From Haloactinopolyspora alba (lineage in GTDB: Bacteria > Actinomycetota > Actinomycetes > Jiangellales > Jiangellaceae), in assembly GCF_003014555.1 (NCBI RefSeq), contig NZ_PYGE01000002.1, forward strand, positions 186,001 to 250,000: 64,000 nucleotides of DNA, read 5' to 3'. A program made the position numbers and the translations under genes. Shown in pieces: positions 9,801-17,862 of the stretch (positions are counted from its first letter, which is position 1; every line of letters begins with the position of its first letter). The notes under the pieces are model-generated. The model was given only the letters and a program-made list of their open reading frames with translations, did not search any database and had not been told where the DNA came from.

Positions 9801-10348
9801 GACGCGGGCTCGTGGTGCACTCGCACCCGGTCGACTCCGGCGGCTCCGATTCGGGCGGCTCGTCCGGATCGGGTGGCTCGGGCGGGTCGTCGGGACGTTC
9901 GGGCAAGTCCGACAAGCGCAACCGCAAGCGTAAGAGCGAGCAGAACGACAAGCCGCCGGCCGAGCCCGCGGCGCCGAAGCTCGAGGCGTCGGCGGAGCCG
10001 GGGGAGGCCTCTCCGGCGGACCTGATGCCGATCGCCGGGCAGGAGAACGGCACCGGCAACGGCGAGAGCACCAGCAGCGCCGGCGGCGGTGACGGTACGA
10101 GCACAGACACGAGCGCTGGTACGGCTGCCGCGTCCGTCGACGGCACGCCGGCCACGAACGGCACGTCGCCGGCGGCGGAGCCGGCCACGGCGTCCGGTTC
10201 GAACGACGAGGCTGCGGCGGGTTCGGGGCAACCGCGTCGCCGCACCCGCCGTCGTGCGCAGCGCCCGGCGGGACGCCCGGAGAGTCAGCCCGATGCCGGC
10301 GACGACGGCGGCGGGAAGGCCGACGACTCCGTCGCGGCGCCGGTGTGA
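6869..10348 (+). CDS. rne: Ribonuclease E/G with long disordered N-terminal extension
   Basis: An 1159-residue RNase E/G family endoribonuclease for mRNA decay and rRNA processing. Residues 1 to about 550 are low complexity: Lys/Ala/Thr repeats of the AKKTTAKK type (histone H1-like), four TGTAT pentapeptides, then acidic stretches alternating with RRRRRRR clusters. The S1 RNA-binding domain begins near residue 590 (GVLEDDVLVEHYV, GNVYLGRVQNVLPAMEAAFVDIG). The DNase I-like catalytic region carries IDRTEAMTVVDVNTGKF and GGIVVIDFIDM (near residues 860-920). The zinc-link CPHC is at 973-976. The last 180 residues are again disordered and basic. The ATG at 6869 is chosen because the codons before it belong to the leader. 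It heads the RNase E-L21-L27 block. Confidence 0.93.
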   Translation: MQEENNGSAGDTSSAVEAAADERQAPAKRRRAASRAAGPPVEDGVPTADTGSDAADGGEATAAPVKATAKKTAAKKTTAKKTTAAKATAKKSTAAKTATKATTAESAAAEPAEPGVSAAASGDDDGEAAAPSSKAPAKKTATRKSAGKSTAKKATTGKSGAEQATGEQATGEQAAADQATAKKSTANKSTAKKTTAKKTTATKSTAKKTADTRRTSAAKTAEPETPAAESDTAAPPASAPESIDVTAESTEGAPAPSARSRNRGGRSRSKTGTATTGTATTGTATTGTATTGTDASTGTDTAADASAAVPQSESPTADVTEPAPSGGFPDEPAGPAAGSRQPEAEAAGSVLFQPPPAFDTTPLFAPPDPAAATPAAPTSSAPPAPADDAVDDAEDTEDSEGEATSGTATASETDESDDGEGTRRKRRRRGGRGRRRRSDDSADADGDESAGDEDTPRADDSTGPDKADSERPDGRGGDADGDTDSDDDGEGGGNRRRRRRRRRKSESDSEETRPDDPPNTVVRVRDQREAEDEVTSVKGSTRLEAKKQRRREGREAGRRRPPILSESEFLARREAVDRVMAVRQSGDLTQIGVLEDDVLVEHYVSRASQQSLIGNVYLGRVQNVLPAMEAAFVDIGRGRNAVLYAGEVDWSSMGKTDGSKRIEDVLKSGQSVLVQVTKDPIGHKGARLTGQVSLPGRYVVYVPGGSMNGISRKLPDTERSRLKKILKQVVPEDAGVIVRTAAEGASEEALTNDVSRLQAEWEAISKKSNGNAPALLHGEPDLAIKVVRDLFNEDFTKLVVSGDRAWDTIDEYVTHVASSLRERVERWTGPGDVFAAYRIDEQITKAMDRKVWLPSGGSLIIDRTEAMTVVDVNTGKFTGSGGNLEETVTRNNLEAAEEIVRQLRLRDIGGIVVIDFIDMVLEANRDLVLRRLVECLGRDRTKHQVAEVTSLGLVQMTRKRIGTGLLEAFSESCPHCKGRGLVVHSHPVDSGGSDSGGSSGSGGSGGSSGRSGKSDKRNRKRKSEQNDKPPAEPAAPKLEASAEPGEASPADLMPIAGQENGTGNGESTSSAGGGDGTSTDTSAGTAAASVDGTPATNGTSPAAEPATASGSNDEAAAGSGQPRRRTRRRAQRPAGRPESQPDAGDDGGGKADDSVAAPV
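7678..7748 (+). repeat. 15-bp in-frame tandem repeat inside rne
   Basis: Four perfect copies of the 15-bp unit GACCGGCACGGCCAC plus a partial fifth copy. They lie in frame and encode the pentapeptide TGTAT four times in the disordered N-terminal extension of RNase E. Perfect copies imply recent slippage, so copy number may vary between strains. Confidence 0.9.
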
Positions 10349-10364
10349 ACCACTTCCGTGCGCA

Positions 10365-10414
10365 TGATCATCAACGGTTCGCCCCGTCCTGGCGCGGCGG
10401 ATCGTTGATGATCA
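10365..10414. repeat. Intergenic hairpin, TGATCATC family copy A
   Basis: A perfect 12-bp inverted repeat, TGATCATCAACG at 10365-10376 and its complement at 10403-10414, with an inner CGCC...GGCG stem. It lies directly after the RNase E stop and before the rplU promoter. Related elements occur at 12638-12688 and 63559-63612, so this is a dispersed REP-like element. It could also act as a terminator, although there is no T-run. Confidence 0.75.
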
Positions 10415-10433
10415 ACGGGAAAGTGATGCTGGT

Positions 10434-10554
10434 TTGACCAGGCGATGCCGCATTCCGTACCCTAGACCGTCGGCGCGACCTGCGCCCCAACCGCGTGCCC
10501 GCATCTCGTGGGGCATGCGCGCCCGCAAAGCCCGAGTGAGAGAGTGAGTCCGCG
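10434..10554 (+). promoter_or_regulatory. Promoter and leader of rplU-rpmA
   Basis: TTGACC at 10434-10439 and TACCCT at 10458-10463 are separated by 18 bp and make a good housekeeping sigma promoter, followed by a leader of about 85 nt. The leader holds a short hairpin (TGCCC...GGGCA near 10498-10517). A ribosomal-protein leader control element is possible but not recognised. The ribosome site is the purine run GAGTGAGAGAGTGAG before the GTG. Confidence 0.6.
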
Positions 10555-10866
10555 GTGTACGCGATCGTCCGCAGCGGCGGTAACCAGAAGAAGGTCTCCG
10601 TCGGAGACATCATCGACGTCGACCGGCTCGACGGCGAGGTCGGCGCCACGGTCACGCTTCCGGCGGTACTGCTCGTCGACGGCGAGACGGTGACCTCCGA
10701 CGCGCAGAAGCTCGCGGGCGTGTCCGTCAACGCGGAGATCGTCGGCGACACGAAGGGCCCGAAGGTCACCATCCTCCGGTACAAGAACAAGACCGGGTAC
10801 CGGCGGCGCCAGGGGCACCGCCAGCGGTACACCCAGGTCAAGGTCACCGGTATCGAGACGAAGTAG
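10555..10866 (+). CDS. rplU: 50S ribosomal protein L21
   Basis: 103 residues, the usual length. It starts [19 protein letters not shown] after a GTG start and ends with the basic [13 protein letters not shown] segment typical of bL21, which binds 23S rRNA domain IV-V beside L20. It is followed after 14 bp by rpmA, the standard rplU-rpmA operon. It is driven by the promoter at 10434. Confidence 0.98.
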   Translation: MYAIVRSGGNQKKVSVGDIIDVDRLDGEVGATVTLPAVLLVDGETVTSDAQKLAGVSVNAEIVGDTKGPKVTILRYKNKTGYRRRQGHRQRYTQVKVTGIETK

Positions 10867-10880
10867 GCAGGAACCACCAC

Positions 10881-11138
10881 ATGGCTCACAAGAAGGGCGC
10901 CTCGTCCAGTAAGAACGGGCGCGACTCCAACGCACAGCGGCTCGGCGTGAAGCGCTTCGGTGGCCAGGTCGTCGGCGCCGGCGAGATCATCGTCCGCCAG
11001 CGCGGCACACACTTCCACCCCGGCGACAACGTCGGCCGGGGCAAGGACGACACGCTGTTCGCGCGCTCGCCCGGCGAGGTCGCCTTCGGCGTGAAGCGCG
11101 GGCGCAAGGTCGTGAACATCGTCCCCGCGGGGGAATGA
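10881..11138 (+). CDS. rpmA: 50S ribosomal protein L27
   Basis: 85 residues. The N-terminus [16 protein letters not shown] is the mature-type bL27 start, whose tail reaches the peptidyl-transferase centre. There is no N-terminal cleavage extension of the Firmicutes kind. [12 protein letters not shown] and [14 protein letters not shown] are family motifs. An AGGAAC ribosome site precedes the ATG. A strong terminator follows 27 bp after the stop. Confidence 0.98.
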   Translation: MAHKKGASSSKNGRDSNAQRLGVKRFGGQVVGAGEIIVRQRGTHFHPGDNVGRGKDDTLFARSPGEVAFGVKRGRKVVNIVPAGE

Positions 11139-11165
11139 CCCCGCGCGACACGCGAATCAGCGCAG

Positions 11166-11198
11166 GGCGGGCCGGTCGTGCTGACCGGCCCGCCTTTT
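11166..11198 (+). terminator. Rho-independent terminator after rpmA
   Basis: A perfect 12-bp stem (GGCGGGCCGGTC and its complement at 11183-11194) with a five-base loop, followed by TTTT. It closes the rplU-rpmA transcript and separates it from obgE. Confidence 0.95.
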
Positions 11199-11253
11199 GC
11201 GTGTGACCCGTGCCGGGCACCAGCGGCACATGATGAAGGAATGAGGTGCGACG

Positions 11254-12603
11254 ATGGCGATTCCGACGTTCGTCGATCGTGTCGTGCTGCATCTGGCGGC
11301 CGGCTCCGGTGGGCACGGCTGCGTGTCCGTACACCGCGAGAAGTTCAAGCCGCTGGGCGGCCCCGACGGCGGTAACGGGGGACGTGGCGGCGACATCGTG
11401 CTCGTCGTCGATCCCGGCGTGACGACACTGCTCGACTACCATCGCCGGCCGCACCGCCGGGCGGGTAACGGCGCGCCCGGCGAGGGCAGCATGCGCAACG
11501 GCGCGGACGGCGACGACATCGTGCTCGCCGTCCCGGACGGCACCGTCGTCACCGGCCGGGACGGCCGGCCCATCGCCGACCTGGTCGGTTCCGGGACGCG
11601 GCTGGTGATCGCCCAGGGCGGCCGCGGCGGGCTCGGCAACGCCGCGCTGGCGACCAAGCGCCGCCGCGCGCCGGGGTTCGCGCTGCTCGGCGAGCCCGGG
11701 CAGGCGAGCGACATCGTCCTGGAGCTGAAGAGCGTCGCCGACGTGGGTCTTGTCGGGTTCCCCAGCGCCGGCAAGTCGAGCCTGATCGCCGCGATGTCGG
11801 CCGCGCGGCCGAAGATCGCCGACTACCCGTTCACCACGCTGACGCCGAACCTCGGCGTCGTCGAGGCCGGTGACGTCCGCTTCACCGTCGCCGACGTTCC
11901 CGGCCTGATCGAGGGGGCGAGCGAGGGGCGCGGCCTGGGCCACGAGTTCCTGCGCCACGTCGAACGCTGCAAGGCGCTGGTGCACGTCGTCGACGGCGCC
12001 ACCCCGGAGTCCGGGCGGGATCCGGTGCACGACATCCAGGTCATCGAGGCCGAGCTGGAGCGCCACGGCGGCCTGGACGACCGGCCGCGGCTGGTGGCGC
12101 TGAACAAGGTGGACGTGCCGGACGCGCGGGAGCTGGCCGAGATGGTGCGCGCGGACATCGAGGCCATGGGCTGGCGGGTGTTCCCCATCTCCGCGGTCAC
12201 CGGCGACGGTCTGCGTGAGCTGTCGTTCGCGATGGCGTCGCTGGTCAGCGATGCCCGGGCGGCCGCGCCGGCAGCCGAGCCGACGAGGCTGGTGCTGCGT
12301 CCGGAGGCGGTCGACGACGACGGGTTCACCGTCACCCGCGAGGGCGAGCGGTTCCGGGTACGCGGCGTCAAGCCGGAGCGCTGGATCCAGCAGACGGACT
12401 TCAGCAACGACGAGGCCGTCGGCTATCTGGCCGACCGGCTCGCCCGGCTCGGTGTGGAGGACGAGCTGGTCAAGGCCGGCGCCGAACCCGGAGACGAGGT
12501 CGTCATCGGCGGCGAGGACGCGGTCGTGTTCGACTGGGAGCCGAGCATGCACGCGGGCTCGGAGCTGCTGGGCCGGCGAGGCAGCGACCCACGGCTGGAG
12601 TGA
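11254..12603 (+). CDS. obgE: GTPase Obg (CgtA)
   Basis: A 449-residue essential ribosome-assembly GTPase. The Gly-rich Obg fold occupies residues 1-160 ([31 protein letters not shown]). The G domain has G1 GFPSAGKS (168-175), [10 protein letters not shown] (G3) and NKVD (G4). The C-terminal OCT domain is present from about residue 345 ([17 protein letters not shown]). The start is supported by a GGAATGAGG purine run 6-10 bases upstream. It lies downstream of rplU-rpmA as usual, but behind a terminator, so it probably has its own promoter. Confidence 0.97.
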   Translation: MAIPTFVDRVVLHLAAGSGGHGCVSVHREKFKPLGGPDGGNGGRGGDIVLVVDPGVTTLLDYHRRPHRRAGNGAPGEGSMRNGADGDDIVLAVPDGTVVTGRDGRPIADLVGSGTRLVIAQGGRGGLGNAALATKRRRAPGFALLGEPGQASDIVLELKSVADVGLVGFPSAGKSSLIAAMSAARPKIADYPFTTLTPNLGVVEAGDVRFTVADVPGLIEGASEGRGLGHEFLRHVERCKALVHVVDGATPESGRDPVHDIQVIEAELERHGGLDDRPRLVALNKVDVPDARELAEMVRADIEAMGWRVFPISAVTGDGLRELSFAMASLVSDARAAAPAAEPTRLVLRPEAVDDDGFTVTREGERFRVRGVKPERWIQQTDFSNDEAVGYLADRLARLGVEDELVKAGAEPGDEVVIGGEDAVVFDWEPSMHAGSELLGRRGSDPRLE

Positions 12604-12637
12604 GCCGCGGCGCTCCCCGTCCCCGTCCCCCGTCCCG

Positions 12638-12688
12638 ATGATCATCGGCACTTAGTCGCCATATGGGCGGGAAAGTGCCGATGATCAT
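12638..12688. repeat. Intergenic hairpin, TGATCATC family copy B
   Basis: A perfect 16-bp inverted repeat, ATGATCATCGGCACTT at 12638-12653 and its complement at 12673-12688, with an inner CGCC/GGCG stem. It lies between obgE and proB and shares the TGATCATC...GATGATCA arms with the elements at 10365 and 63559. The string GGGAAAGT next to or inside the arm is also shared with copy A. Confidence 0.8.
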
Positions 12689-12757
12689 GGGCGGAGGGGG
12701 AGGCGTGGGCGGAGTATCGTTCTGGGGACACGAGGCACGAAAGGCGAGGACACGGGC

Positions 12758-13891
12758 ATGGGCGCGGACCGGACGGCGATCACCGAAGCGGAGCGGGTCG
12801 TCGTCAAGATCGGCTCGTCGTCGCTGACGACGACCCGCGGCGGCATCGACGACTCCCGGGTCGCGGCACTGGTCGACTCGCTCGCCAAGGTGCGTGCCGC
12901 CGGGCGTGACGTCGTCCTCGTGTCGTCTGGTGCCATCGCCGCGGGCCTCGCGCCGCTGGGCATGCCCGCCCGCCCGCGCGACCTTGCCCGCCAGCAGGCG
13001 GCCGCCAGCGTCGGGCAGGGCCTGCTGATGGCGAACTACACCACCGAGTTCGCCGCGCACGGACGTCAGGTCGGGCAGGTGCTGCTGACCGTCGACGACG
13101 TCACGCGGCGCGCGCACTACCGCAACGCCTACCGCACGCTGCACAAGCTGCTCGCGCTCGGGGTGGTGCCGATCGTGAACGAGAACGACACGGTCGCCAC
13201 TCACGAGATCCGCTTCGGCGACAACGACCGGCTCGCCGCGCTGGTGGCGCAGCTCGTCCACGCCGATCTGCTGGTCCTGCTGTCCGACGTCGACGCGCTC
13301 TACGACGGCGACCCGCACCGCGGCGAGGCGTCCGCGATCACCGACGTGCACAGCGTCGACGAGCTGGACGGGCTGGATGTCGGCGCGACCGGCCGCTCCG
13401 GGCTGGGCAGTGGCGGCATGCAGACGAAGGTCGAGGCGGCGGCGATCGCGACCGGGTCGGGCATCGACGTGGTGCTCACGTCCGCGCCGCAGGCGCCGGC
13501 GGTGCTGGCCGGCGACAAGGTCGGGACCTGGTTCCACCGGCGCGCGGCGCGGCGCTCGACCCGCCTGCTGTGGCTGGAGTACGCCACCGACGGCCGCGGC
13601 ACGCTCGTCCTGGACGACGGCGCCGTCCGCGCGGTCGTCGAACGTGGCGCCTCGCTGCTGCCGGCGGGCATCACCGACGTGGCCGGCGACTTCACGGCCG
13701 GCGATCCGGTCGACCTGCTCGACGGCGACGGCGCGGTCCTCGCCCGCGGCGTCGTGAACTTCGACGCCTCCGAGCTGCCGGCGTTACTGGGCCGCTCGAC
13801 CAAGGATCTCGCCCGTGAGCTCGGCGCCGCCTACGAACGCGAGGTCGTGCACCGTGACGACATGGTGCTGCTCAGACGCGGCCGCCGCTGA
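12758..13891 (+). CDS. proB: Glutamate 5-kinase
   Basis: A 377-residue enzyme that phosphorylates glutamate, the first step of proline synthesis. The amino acid kinase domain (1-260) shows VVVKIGSSSLTTTRGG, the leucine-rich VLVSSGAIAAGLAPLG, NENDTVA and SDVDALYDGDP. A C-terminal PUA domain (about 275-350) is present, so this is the long form. A TATCGT element about 45 bp upstream may be its -10. It is followed by proA after 60 bp, and the two act as a pair (ProB hands labile glutamyl phosphate to ProA). Confidence 0.97.
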   Translation: MGADRTAITEAERVVVKIGSSSLTTTRGGIDDSRVAALVDSLAKVRAAGRDVVLVSSGAIAAGLAPLGMPARPRDLARQQAAASVGQGLLMANYTTEFAAHGRQVGQVLLTVDDVTRRAHYRNAYRTLHKLLALGVVPIVNENDTVATHEIRFGDNDRLAALVAQLVHADLLVLLSDVDALYDGDPHRGEASAITDVHSVDELDGLDVGATGRSGLGSGGMQTKVEAAAIATGSGIDVVLTSAPQAPAVLAGDKVGTWFHRRAARRSTRLLWLEYATDGRGTLVLDDGAVRAVVERGASLLPAGITDVAGDFTAGDPVDLLDGDGAVLARGVVNFDASELPALLGRSTKDLARELGAAYEREVVHRDDMVLLRRGRR

Positions 13892-13951
13892 CGGCGACGG
13901 CGGACCCAGGGGCCACCTCGTCGCCGTGGACGCGGCCGTAGACTGAACGGC

Positions 13952-15211
13952 ATGGACGACGTGACGATCCCGGTGCCCGAGCTGGGCCGGCGTGCGCGGG
14001 TCGCGGCCGCCGACCTCGCGGTGCGAACTCGCGCCGAGAAGGACGCCGCGCTGCTGGCCATGGCCGACGCGCTGGAGGTGCACACCAGCGCCATCACCGC
14101 CGCGAACGACGCCGACGTCGCACGCGCGCGAGAGAACGGCACCAGTGAGGCGATCATCGACCGGCTGCGCCTGGACGAGGCACGGATCACCGGGATGGCC
14201 GGCGGCCTGCGTCAGGTCGCCGGGCTGCCGGACCCGGTCGGCGAGGTCGTGCGCGGGTACGCGCTGCCGAACGGGCTGCAGGTCAGCCAGCGCCGGGTGC
14301 CCATGGGCGTGGTCGGCATCATCTACGAGGCGCGGCCCAACGTCACGGCCGACGCCGCAGGGCTGGCCCTGAAGAGCGGCAACGCGGTGCTGCTACGCGG
14401 GTCGTCCAGCGCGGCGTCGTCGAACGCCGCCGTCGTCGAGGTCCTGGCCGCCGCGGCGCAGACGGCCGGGCTGCCGGCCGAGGCCGTCCAGCTGGTGCGC
14501 GGCGAGGGGCACGAGCCGGCCAAGCAGCTGATGCGGGCGCGCGGACTGGTGGACGTGCTCGTCCCGCGCGGCGGCGCCGGGCTGATCCGCAGCGTCGTCG
14601 AGGAGTCCACGGTGCCGGTCATCGAGACCGGCGTGGGCAACTGCCACGTCTACGTCGACGCCGACGCCGACCTGGCGCAGGCTCTGCAGATCGTGCTCAA
14701 CGCGAAGACGCAACGGCCCAGCGTGTGCAACGCCGCCGAGACGCTGCTGGTGCACGCCGACGTCGCCGCGCGGTTCCTGCCGGACGCGCTGAGCGCGCTG
14801 CGCACCGCCGGCGTCACGGTGCACGGCGACGACCGGGTACGCGCGTACGACGCCGACGTCGTCGCGGCGACCGACGACGACTGGGCGGCGGAGTACCTGT
14901 CCCTGGACATCGCGGTCGCGGTCGTCGACTCGCTCGACGACGCGGTGGCGCACATCCGCACCTGGGGCAGCGGTCACACCGAGGCGATCGTCACCCGCTC
15001 GCTCGCGGCGTCGCGTCGGTTCACGGCGACGACGGACTCCGCGGCCGTCATGGTCAACGCCTCCACCCGGTTCACCGACGGCGAGCAGCTCGGCTTCGGT
15101 GCCGAGATCGGCATCTCGACGCAGAAGCTGCACGCGCGCGGGCCGATGGGGCTGCCGGAACTCACCACAACCACCTACGTCGTGACCGGGGAAGGGCACG
15201 TCCGAGGCTGA
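13952..15211 (+). CDS. proA: Gamma-glutamyl phosphate reductase
   Basis: A 419-residue NADPH-dependent reductase that turns glutamyl phosphate into glutamate semialdehyde. The aldehyde-dehydrogenase fold is clear: [34 protein letters not shown], and the catalytic cysteine at about residue 259 in [20 protein letters not shown] at 13939-13944 lies about seven bases before the ATG, and there is no Shine-Dalgarno, so a leaderless transcript is likely. The gene would then have its own promoter besides read-through from proB. Confidence 0.97.
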   Translation: MDDVTIPVPELGRRARVAAADLAVRTRAEKDAALLAMADALEVHTSAITAANDADVARARENGTSEAIIDRLRLDEARITGMAGGLRQVAGLPDPVGEVVRGYALPNGLQVSQRRVPMGVVGIIYEARPNVTADAAGLALKSGNAVLLRGSSSAASSNAAVVEVLAAAAQTAGLPAEAVQLVRGEGHEPAKQLMRARGLVDVLVPRGGAGLIRSVVEESTVPVIETGVGNCHVYVDADADLAQALQIVLNAKTQRPSVCNAAETLLVHADVAARFLPDALSALRTAGVTVHGDDRVRAYDADVVAATDDDWAAEYLSLDIAVAVVDSLDDAVAHIRTWGSGHTEAIVTRSLAASRRFTATTDSAAVMVNASTRFTDGEQLGFGAEIGISTQKLHARGPMGLPELTTTTYVVTGEGHVRG

Positions 15212-15238
15212 CGGCGCCTTGAGATAGGCTGCGGAGCC

Positions 15239-15385
15239 ATGGACACGGTTGTGCGGCTGGCTGAGCAGACCCATGGCGAGGAAGGTGGTTTCCCGGCCTG
15301 GGGGTGGGGCATCAGCGCGTTCGTCATCTTGATGACGCTGTTGTTCGTCACGCTGTCGTTCGGCAAGGGCCGCCCGCACGCCTGA
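15239..15385 (+). CDS. Small single-pass membrane protein between proA and nadD
   Basis: A 48-residue reading frame (MDTVVRLAEQTHGEEG... to ...GKGRPHA). A soluble N-terminal segment with FPAWGWG is followed by one hydrophobic helix (ISAFVILMTLLFVTLSF) and a basic tail, so it would sit in the membrane with the N-terminus outside or inside undetermined. A TAGGCT hexamer eight bases before the ATG suggests a leaderless mRNA. Its codon use matches its neighbours, and its place between proA and nadD is shared by other actinobacteria as far as I recall. The function is unknown. Confidence 0.65.
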   Translation: MDTVVRLAEQTHGEEGGFPAWGWGISAFVILMTLLFVTLSFGKGRPHA

Positions 15386-15403
15386 GCGTGTCGTCGGACT
15401 ACG

Positions 15404-16009
15404 GTGTCGCCGGTGAGCAATCGCAGACGGCTGGGTGTCATGGGCGGCACGTTCGATCCGATCCACCACGGTCACCTGGTCGCCGCCAGCGAGGTCCGAC
15501 ACTGGTTCGGCCTGGACGAGGTCGTGTTCGTGCCCACCGGGCAGCCGTGGCAGAAGGGCGAGCGCAAGGTCACCGCCGCGGAAGACCGCTACCTCATGAC
15601 GGTCATCGCGACGGCGTCCAACCCGTCGTTCTCGGTCAGCCGGGTCGACATCGACCGGCCGGGCGTGACCTACACCGTCGACACCCTGCGCGACCTGCGT
15701 GCCCAGCGCGGTGACGACACCGACCTGTACTTCATCACCGGGGCGGACGCGCTCGAGCAGATCCTCTCCTGGCGCGACCACGACGAGATGTTCCAGCTCG
15801 CGCACTTCGTGGGCTGCACCAGGCCGGGGCACGAGCTGTCCGACGCCGGGCTGCCCGAGGGCAAGATCACCCTGGTGGAGGTGCCGGCACTGGCCATCTC
15901 GTCCAGCGAGTGCCGCGACCGCGTCATGGGCGGAGAGCCGATCTGGTACCTCGTGCCCGACGGCATCGTGCAGTACATCAACAAGCGAGGCCTCTACTCC
16001 GGCTCGTGA
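15404..16009 (+). CDS. nadD: Nicotinate-nucleotide adenylyltransferase
   Basis: A 201-residue NadD that adenylates nicotinate mononucleotide in NAD synthesis. The nucleotidyltransferase motif [15 protein letters not shown] (GxFxPxHxGH type) is near the N-terminus, [13 protein letters not shown] follows, and [10 protein letters not shown] is the ISSxxxR adenylate-binding signature. Either GTG 15404 or GTG 15413 may be the start. The first has GGA at better spacing. It sits upstream of rsfS, the usual actinobacterial order. Confidence 0.93.
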   Translation: MSPVSNRRRLGVMGGTFDPIHHGHLVAASEVRHWFGLDEVVFVPTGQPWQKGERKVTAAEDRYLMTVIATASNPSFSVSRVDIDRPGVTYTVDTLRDLRAQRGDDTDLYFITGADALEQILSWRDHDEMFQLAHFVGCTRPGHELSDAGLPEGKITLVEVPALAISSSECRDRVMGGEPIWYLVPDGIVQYINKRGLYSGS

Positions 16010-16058
16010 GACGCTAGGGTCACACGACACGCGCTGTACGAAGAGAGGGACGTCACCC

Positions 16059-16463
16059 TTGACCGCAACCGATCGCGCTGTAGAGCTCACGGTGTCGGCC
16101 GCCCGGGCCGCCGCCGACAAGCTGGCGGACGACATCGTCGCGTTCGACGTGTCCGACCAGCTGGCCATCACCGACACGTTCCTCGTGTGCTCGGCCGCCA
16201 ACGACCGGCAGGTGCGCTCCATCGTCGACGCCATCGAGGAGCGGTTGCGTGGCCTCGACGCCAAGCCGGTCCGGCGTGAGGGCGAGCGCGAGGGCCGGTG
16301 GGTCCTGCTCGACTACGTCGACGTCGTCGTCCACGTTCAGCACGCCGAAGACCGCGTCTTCTACGCCCTCGAGCGGCTGTGGAAGGACTGCCCGACCATC
16401 ACGCTGCCCGACGACGTCAACGTCGGCCGGGACGGGGACGGTGCCGCCGGAGACGAGGAGTGA
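16059..16463 (+). CDS. rsfS: Ribosome silencing factor RsfS
   Basis: 134 residues. RsfS binds L14 of the 50S subunit and blocks subunit joining in starvation. Family motifs are visible: AADKLADDIVAFDVSDQLAI, DTFLVCSAANDRQVRSIVDAI and REGEREGRWVLLDYVDVVVH. The TTG start is chosen because it begins the conserved domain and is preceded by AGAGAGGGA at eight bases. TAGGGT at 16014-16019 is a possible -10. The stop overlaps the next start (GTGA). Confidence 0.95.
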   Translation: MTATDRAVELTVSAARAAADKLADDIVAFDVSDQLAITDTFLVCSAANDRQVRSIVDAIEERLRGLDAKPVRREGEREGRWVLLDYVDVVVHVQHAEDRVFYALERLWKDCPTITLPDDVNVGRDGDGAAGDEE

Positions 16464-17095
16464 GCCGCCGCGTCGTGCTCTGGAGGCACGGCCGGACGGA
16501 GTGGAACGCCGCGGGCCGGTTCCAGGGCCAGACCGACGTCGCTCTGGACGAGCTCGGCCGCGAGCAGGCGCAGGAGGCGGCCGCCCGGCTCGCCGCGCTG
16601 GAGCCGGACACGCTGGTCTCGTCGGACCTGCAGCGTGCGCAGGACACCACGTCGGCGCTCGCCCGGCTGGTCGGGCTGGACGTCGAGCTCGACCCGCGGC
16701 TGCGCGAGACGTACGCCGGCGAGTGGCAGGGCTGCACGACCGCGCAGATCGCCGAGCGCTGGCCGGACGACTACAAGGCTTTTCGCGCCGGTGACCCGCT
16801 GCTGCGTGTCGGCGGCGGCGAGACCCGCCAAGAGGTCGCCGAGCGGATGTTCGCGGCGGTCGTGGACGCGGCGGCGCGGCTGCCGGAGGACGGCCTGGCG
16901 GTGGTGACGTCGCACGGCGGCGCGGCCCGGCTGGGCATCGCGGCGCTGATCGGGATGCCGCTGCACCGGTTCACCAACATCGGCGGGCTGTCGAACTGCT
17001 CGTGGTCGATGCTCCGGGAGGGCGACGACGGGTGGATCCTGGTGGAGCACAACGCCGGCACGCTGCCTCCGCCGGTGGTCATCGAAGAGGGCTGA
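16460..17095 (+). CDS. Histidine phosphatase family protein
   Basis: A 211-residue phosphoglycerate-mutase-like phosphatase. The catalytic motif WRHGRTEWNAAGRFQG has the RHG triad, and the second histidine is in VVTSHGGAARLG. Glu in RETYAGEWQG is the usual proton donor region. The GTG start overlaps the rsfS stop (GTGA), so the genes are translationally coupled. Members of this position act on phospho-metabolites, and some actinobacterial homologues dephosphorylate 3-phosphoglycerate derivatives. The substrate here is unknown. Confidence 0.9.
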   Translation: MSRRVVLWRHGRTEWNAAGRFQGQTDVALDELGREQAQEAAARLAALEPDTLVSSDLQRAQDTTSALARLVGLDVELDPRLRETYAGEWQGCTTAQIAERWPDDYKAFRAGDPLLRVGGGETRQEVAERMFAAVVDAAARLPEDGLAVVTSHGGAARLGIAALIGMPLHRFTNIGGLSNCSWSMLREGDDGWILVEHNAGTLPPPVVIEEG

Positions 17096-17469
17096 TCCGC
17101 GACGGCGAGCGGCGTCGGAGCGGGCCGAGGGCCGCGCACGGACCCTGCCGGGCTGCGCGACAGCCTGGACGTCGGGCCGCGGCCCGTCAGGTCACCGGCA
17201 GGATCGGTGCCGCGTTGCAAGGTGGTGACACAGGAGGCGATCGTTGCCAGCTGTGTCATCGCACGAGAACGAAGACCGTCTGCCTGTCGGACCATCCAGC
17301 GTCGCCCGGCGGCGGGCTGACAAACTCGACCGCCTCGTCGCCATACGGCGCACCGGCTCCCGCCGCTTGCGCGGTCGCGACTCGCCCCACACGGGCATCG
17401 TGGATGAGGCAACTCGCCCGATTATGAACTCGGGGCAGGTGTCGGCTAAGCTAGCGGAGCCGTTCGCAC
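17096..17469 (+). promoter_or_regulatory. Gap before tRNA-Ala, with probable tRNA promoter
   Basis: No gene is supported in this 374-bp gap. A GGAGG/TTG pair at 17237-17246 opens a frame, but it runs into the tRNA and has no recognisable protein. TAAGCT at 17447-17452, with a weak TATGAA-type -35 about 17 bp upstream, lies 18 bp before the tRNA and probably is its promoter. Confidence 0.5.
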
Positions 17470-17542
17470 GGGGCTGTGGCGCAGCTGGTAGCGCACCTCC
17501 ATGGCATGGAGGGGGTCAGGGGTTCGAGTCCCCTCAGCTCCA
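17470..17542 (+). tRNA. tRNA-Ala (GGC anticodon)
   Basis: A 73-nt cloverleaf. The acceptor stem is GGGGCTG with CAGCTCC (one G-U), and the D-arm is GCGCAGCTGGTAGCGC. The anticodon stem CCTCC/GGAGG encloses loop ATGGCAT with anticodon GGC. The T-arm is AGGGG-TTCGAGT-CCCCT and the discriminator is A. CCA is not encoded. It reads GCC codons. Confidence 0.97.
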
Positions 17543-17548
17543 CAATGT

Positions 17549-17591
17549 GATGAGTCGGGACATCGTTCAGGGATGTGTCGGGTCATCGTTC
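17549..17591 (+). repeat. Two 20-bp direct repeats just 3' of the tRNA, possible IS tip
   Basis: GATGAGTCGGGACATCGTTC (17549-17568) and GATGTGTCGGGTCATCGTTC (17572-17591) match at 18 of 20 positions with a 23-bp period. Similar GTCGGGACATCGTTC strings are found at the ends of some actinobacterial IS481-type elements, as far as I recall. No transposase is present, so this may be a tip left behind next to the tRNA. Confidence 0.4.
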
Positions 17592-17600
17592 GTATCGGAG

Positions 17601-17638
17601 CGGGAGTTCGGCCAGCGGCCGGGCTCCCGTTGTTTTGT
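17601..17638 (+). terminator. Terminator of the tRNA-Ala transcript
   Basis: CGGGAG (17601-17606) pairs with CTCCCG (17624-17629). An inner CGGCC/GGCCG stem lengthens the hairpin, and TTGTTTTGTT follows. Confidence 0.75.
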
Positions 17639-17862
17639 TCGTTGTGAAGCCCTCCGGGTCTCCATCACGACGCGCTGTTGACGCTCAGAGCCGCGTACGT
17701 CTACTGTGACGCAACGACACGTCACCCGCTCGGCCGTCATGGTCACCCGCTCGGCTGTCTGGTTCGTCGACGCACGGCGACGTGTGCCGCAGGTCGCCGA
17801 TCGGTCGTGCCGTACGCCCGCCGACCAGTGTCGCGGGGTGGGAATGGGAGGGATTCTGGTTC

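Noticed and set aside
5888-10231. A 1447-codon open frame antisense to RNase E and its upstream gene
   Set aside because: It is a shadow of high-GC third positions: Arg/Gly/Ala-rich sequence without domains, fully covering a clear RNase E gene on the other strand.
10464-10554. Ribosomal-protein leader (autoregulatory RNA) before rplU
   Set aside because: A small hairpin is present, but I could not match it to a known L21 leader structure, so only the promoter and leader are noted.
17244-17681. TTG-started frame with a GGAGG six bases upstream
   Set aside because: It runs straight through the tRNA-Ala and its terminator, and the protein has no believable content.
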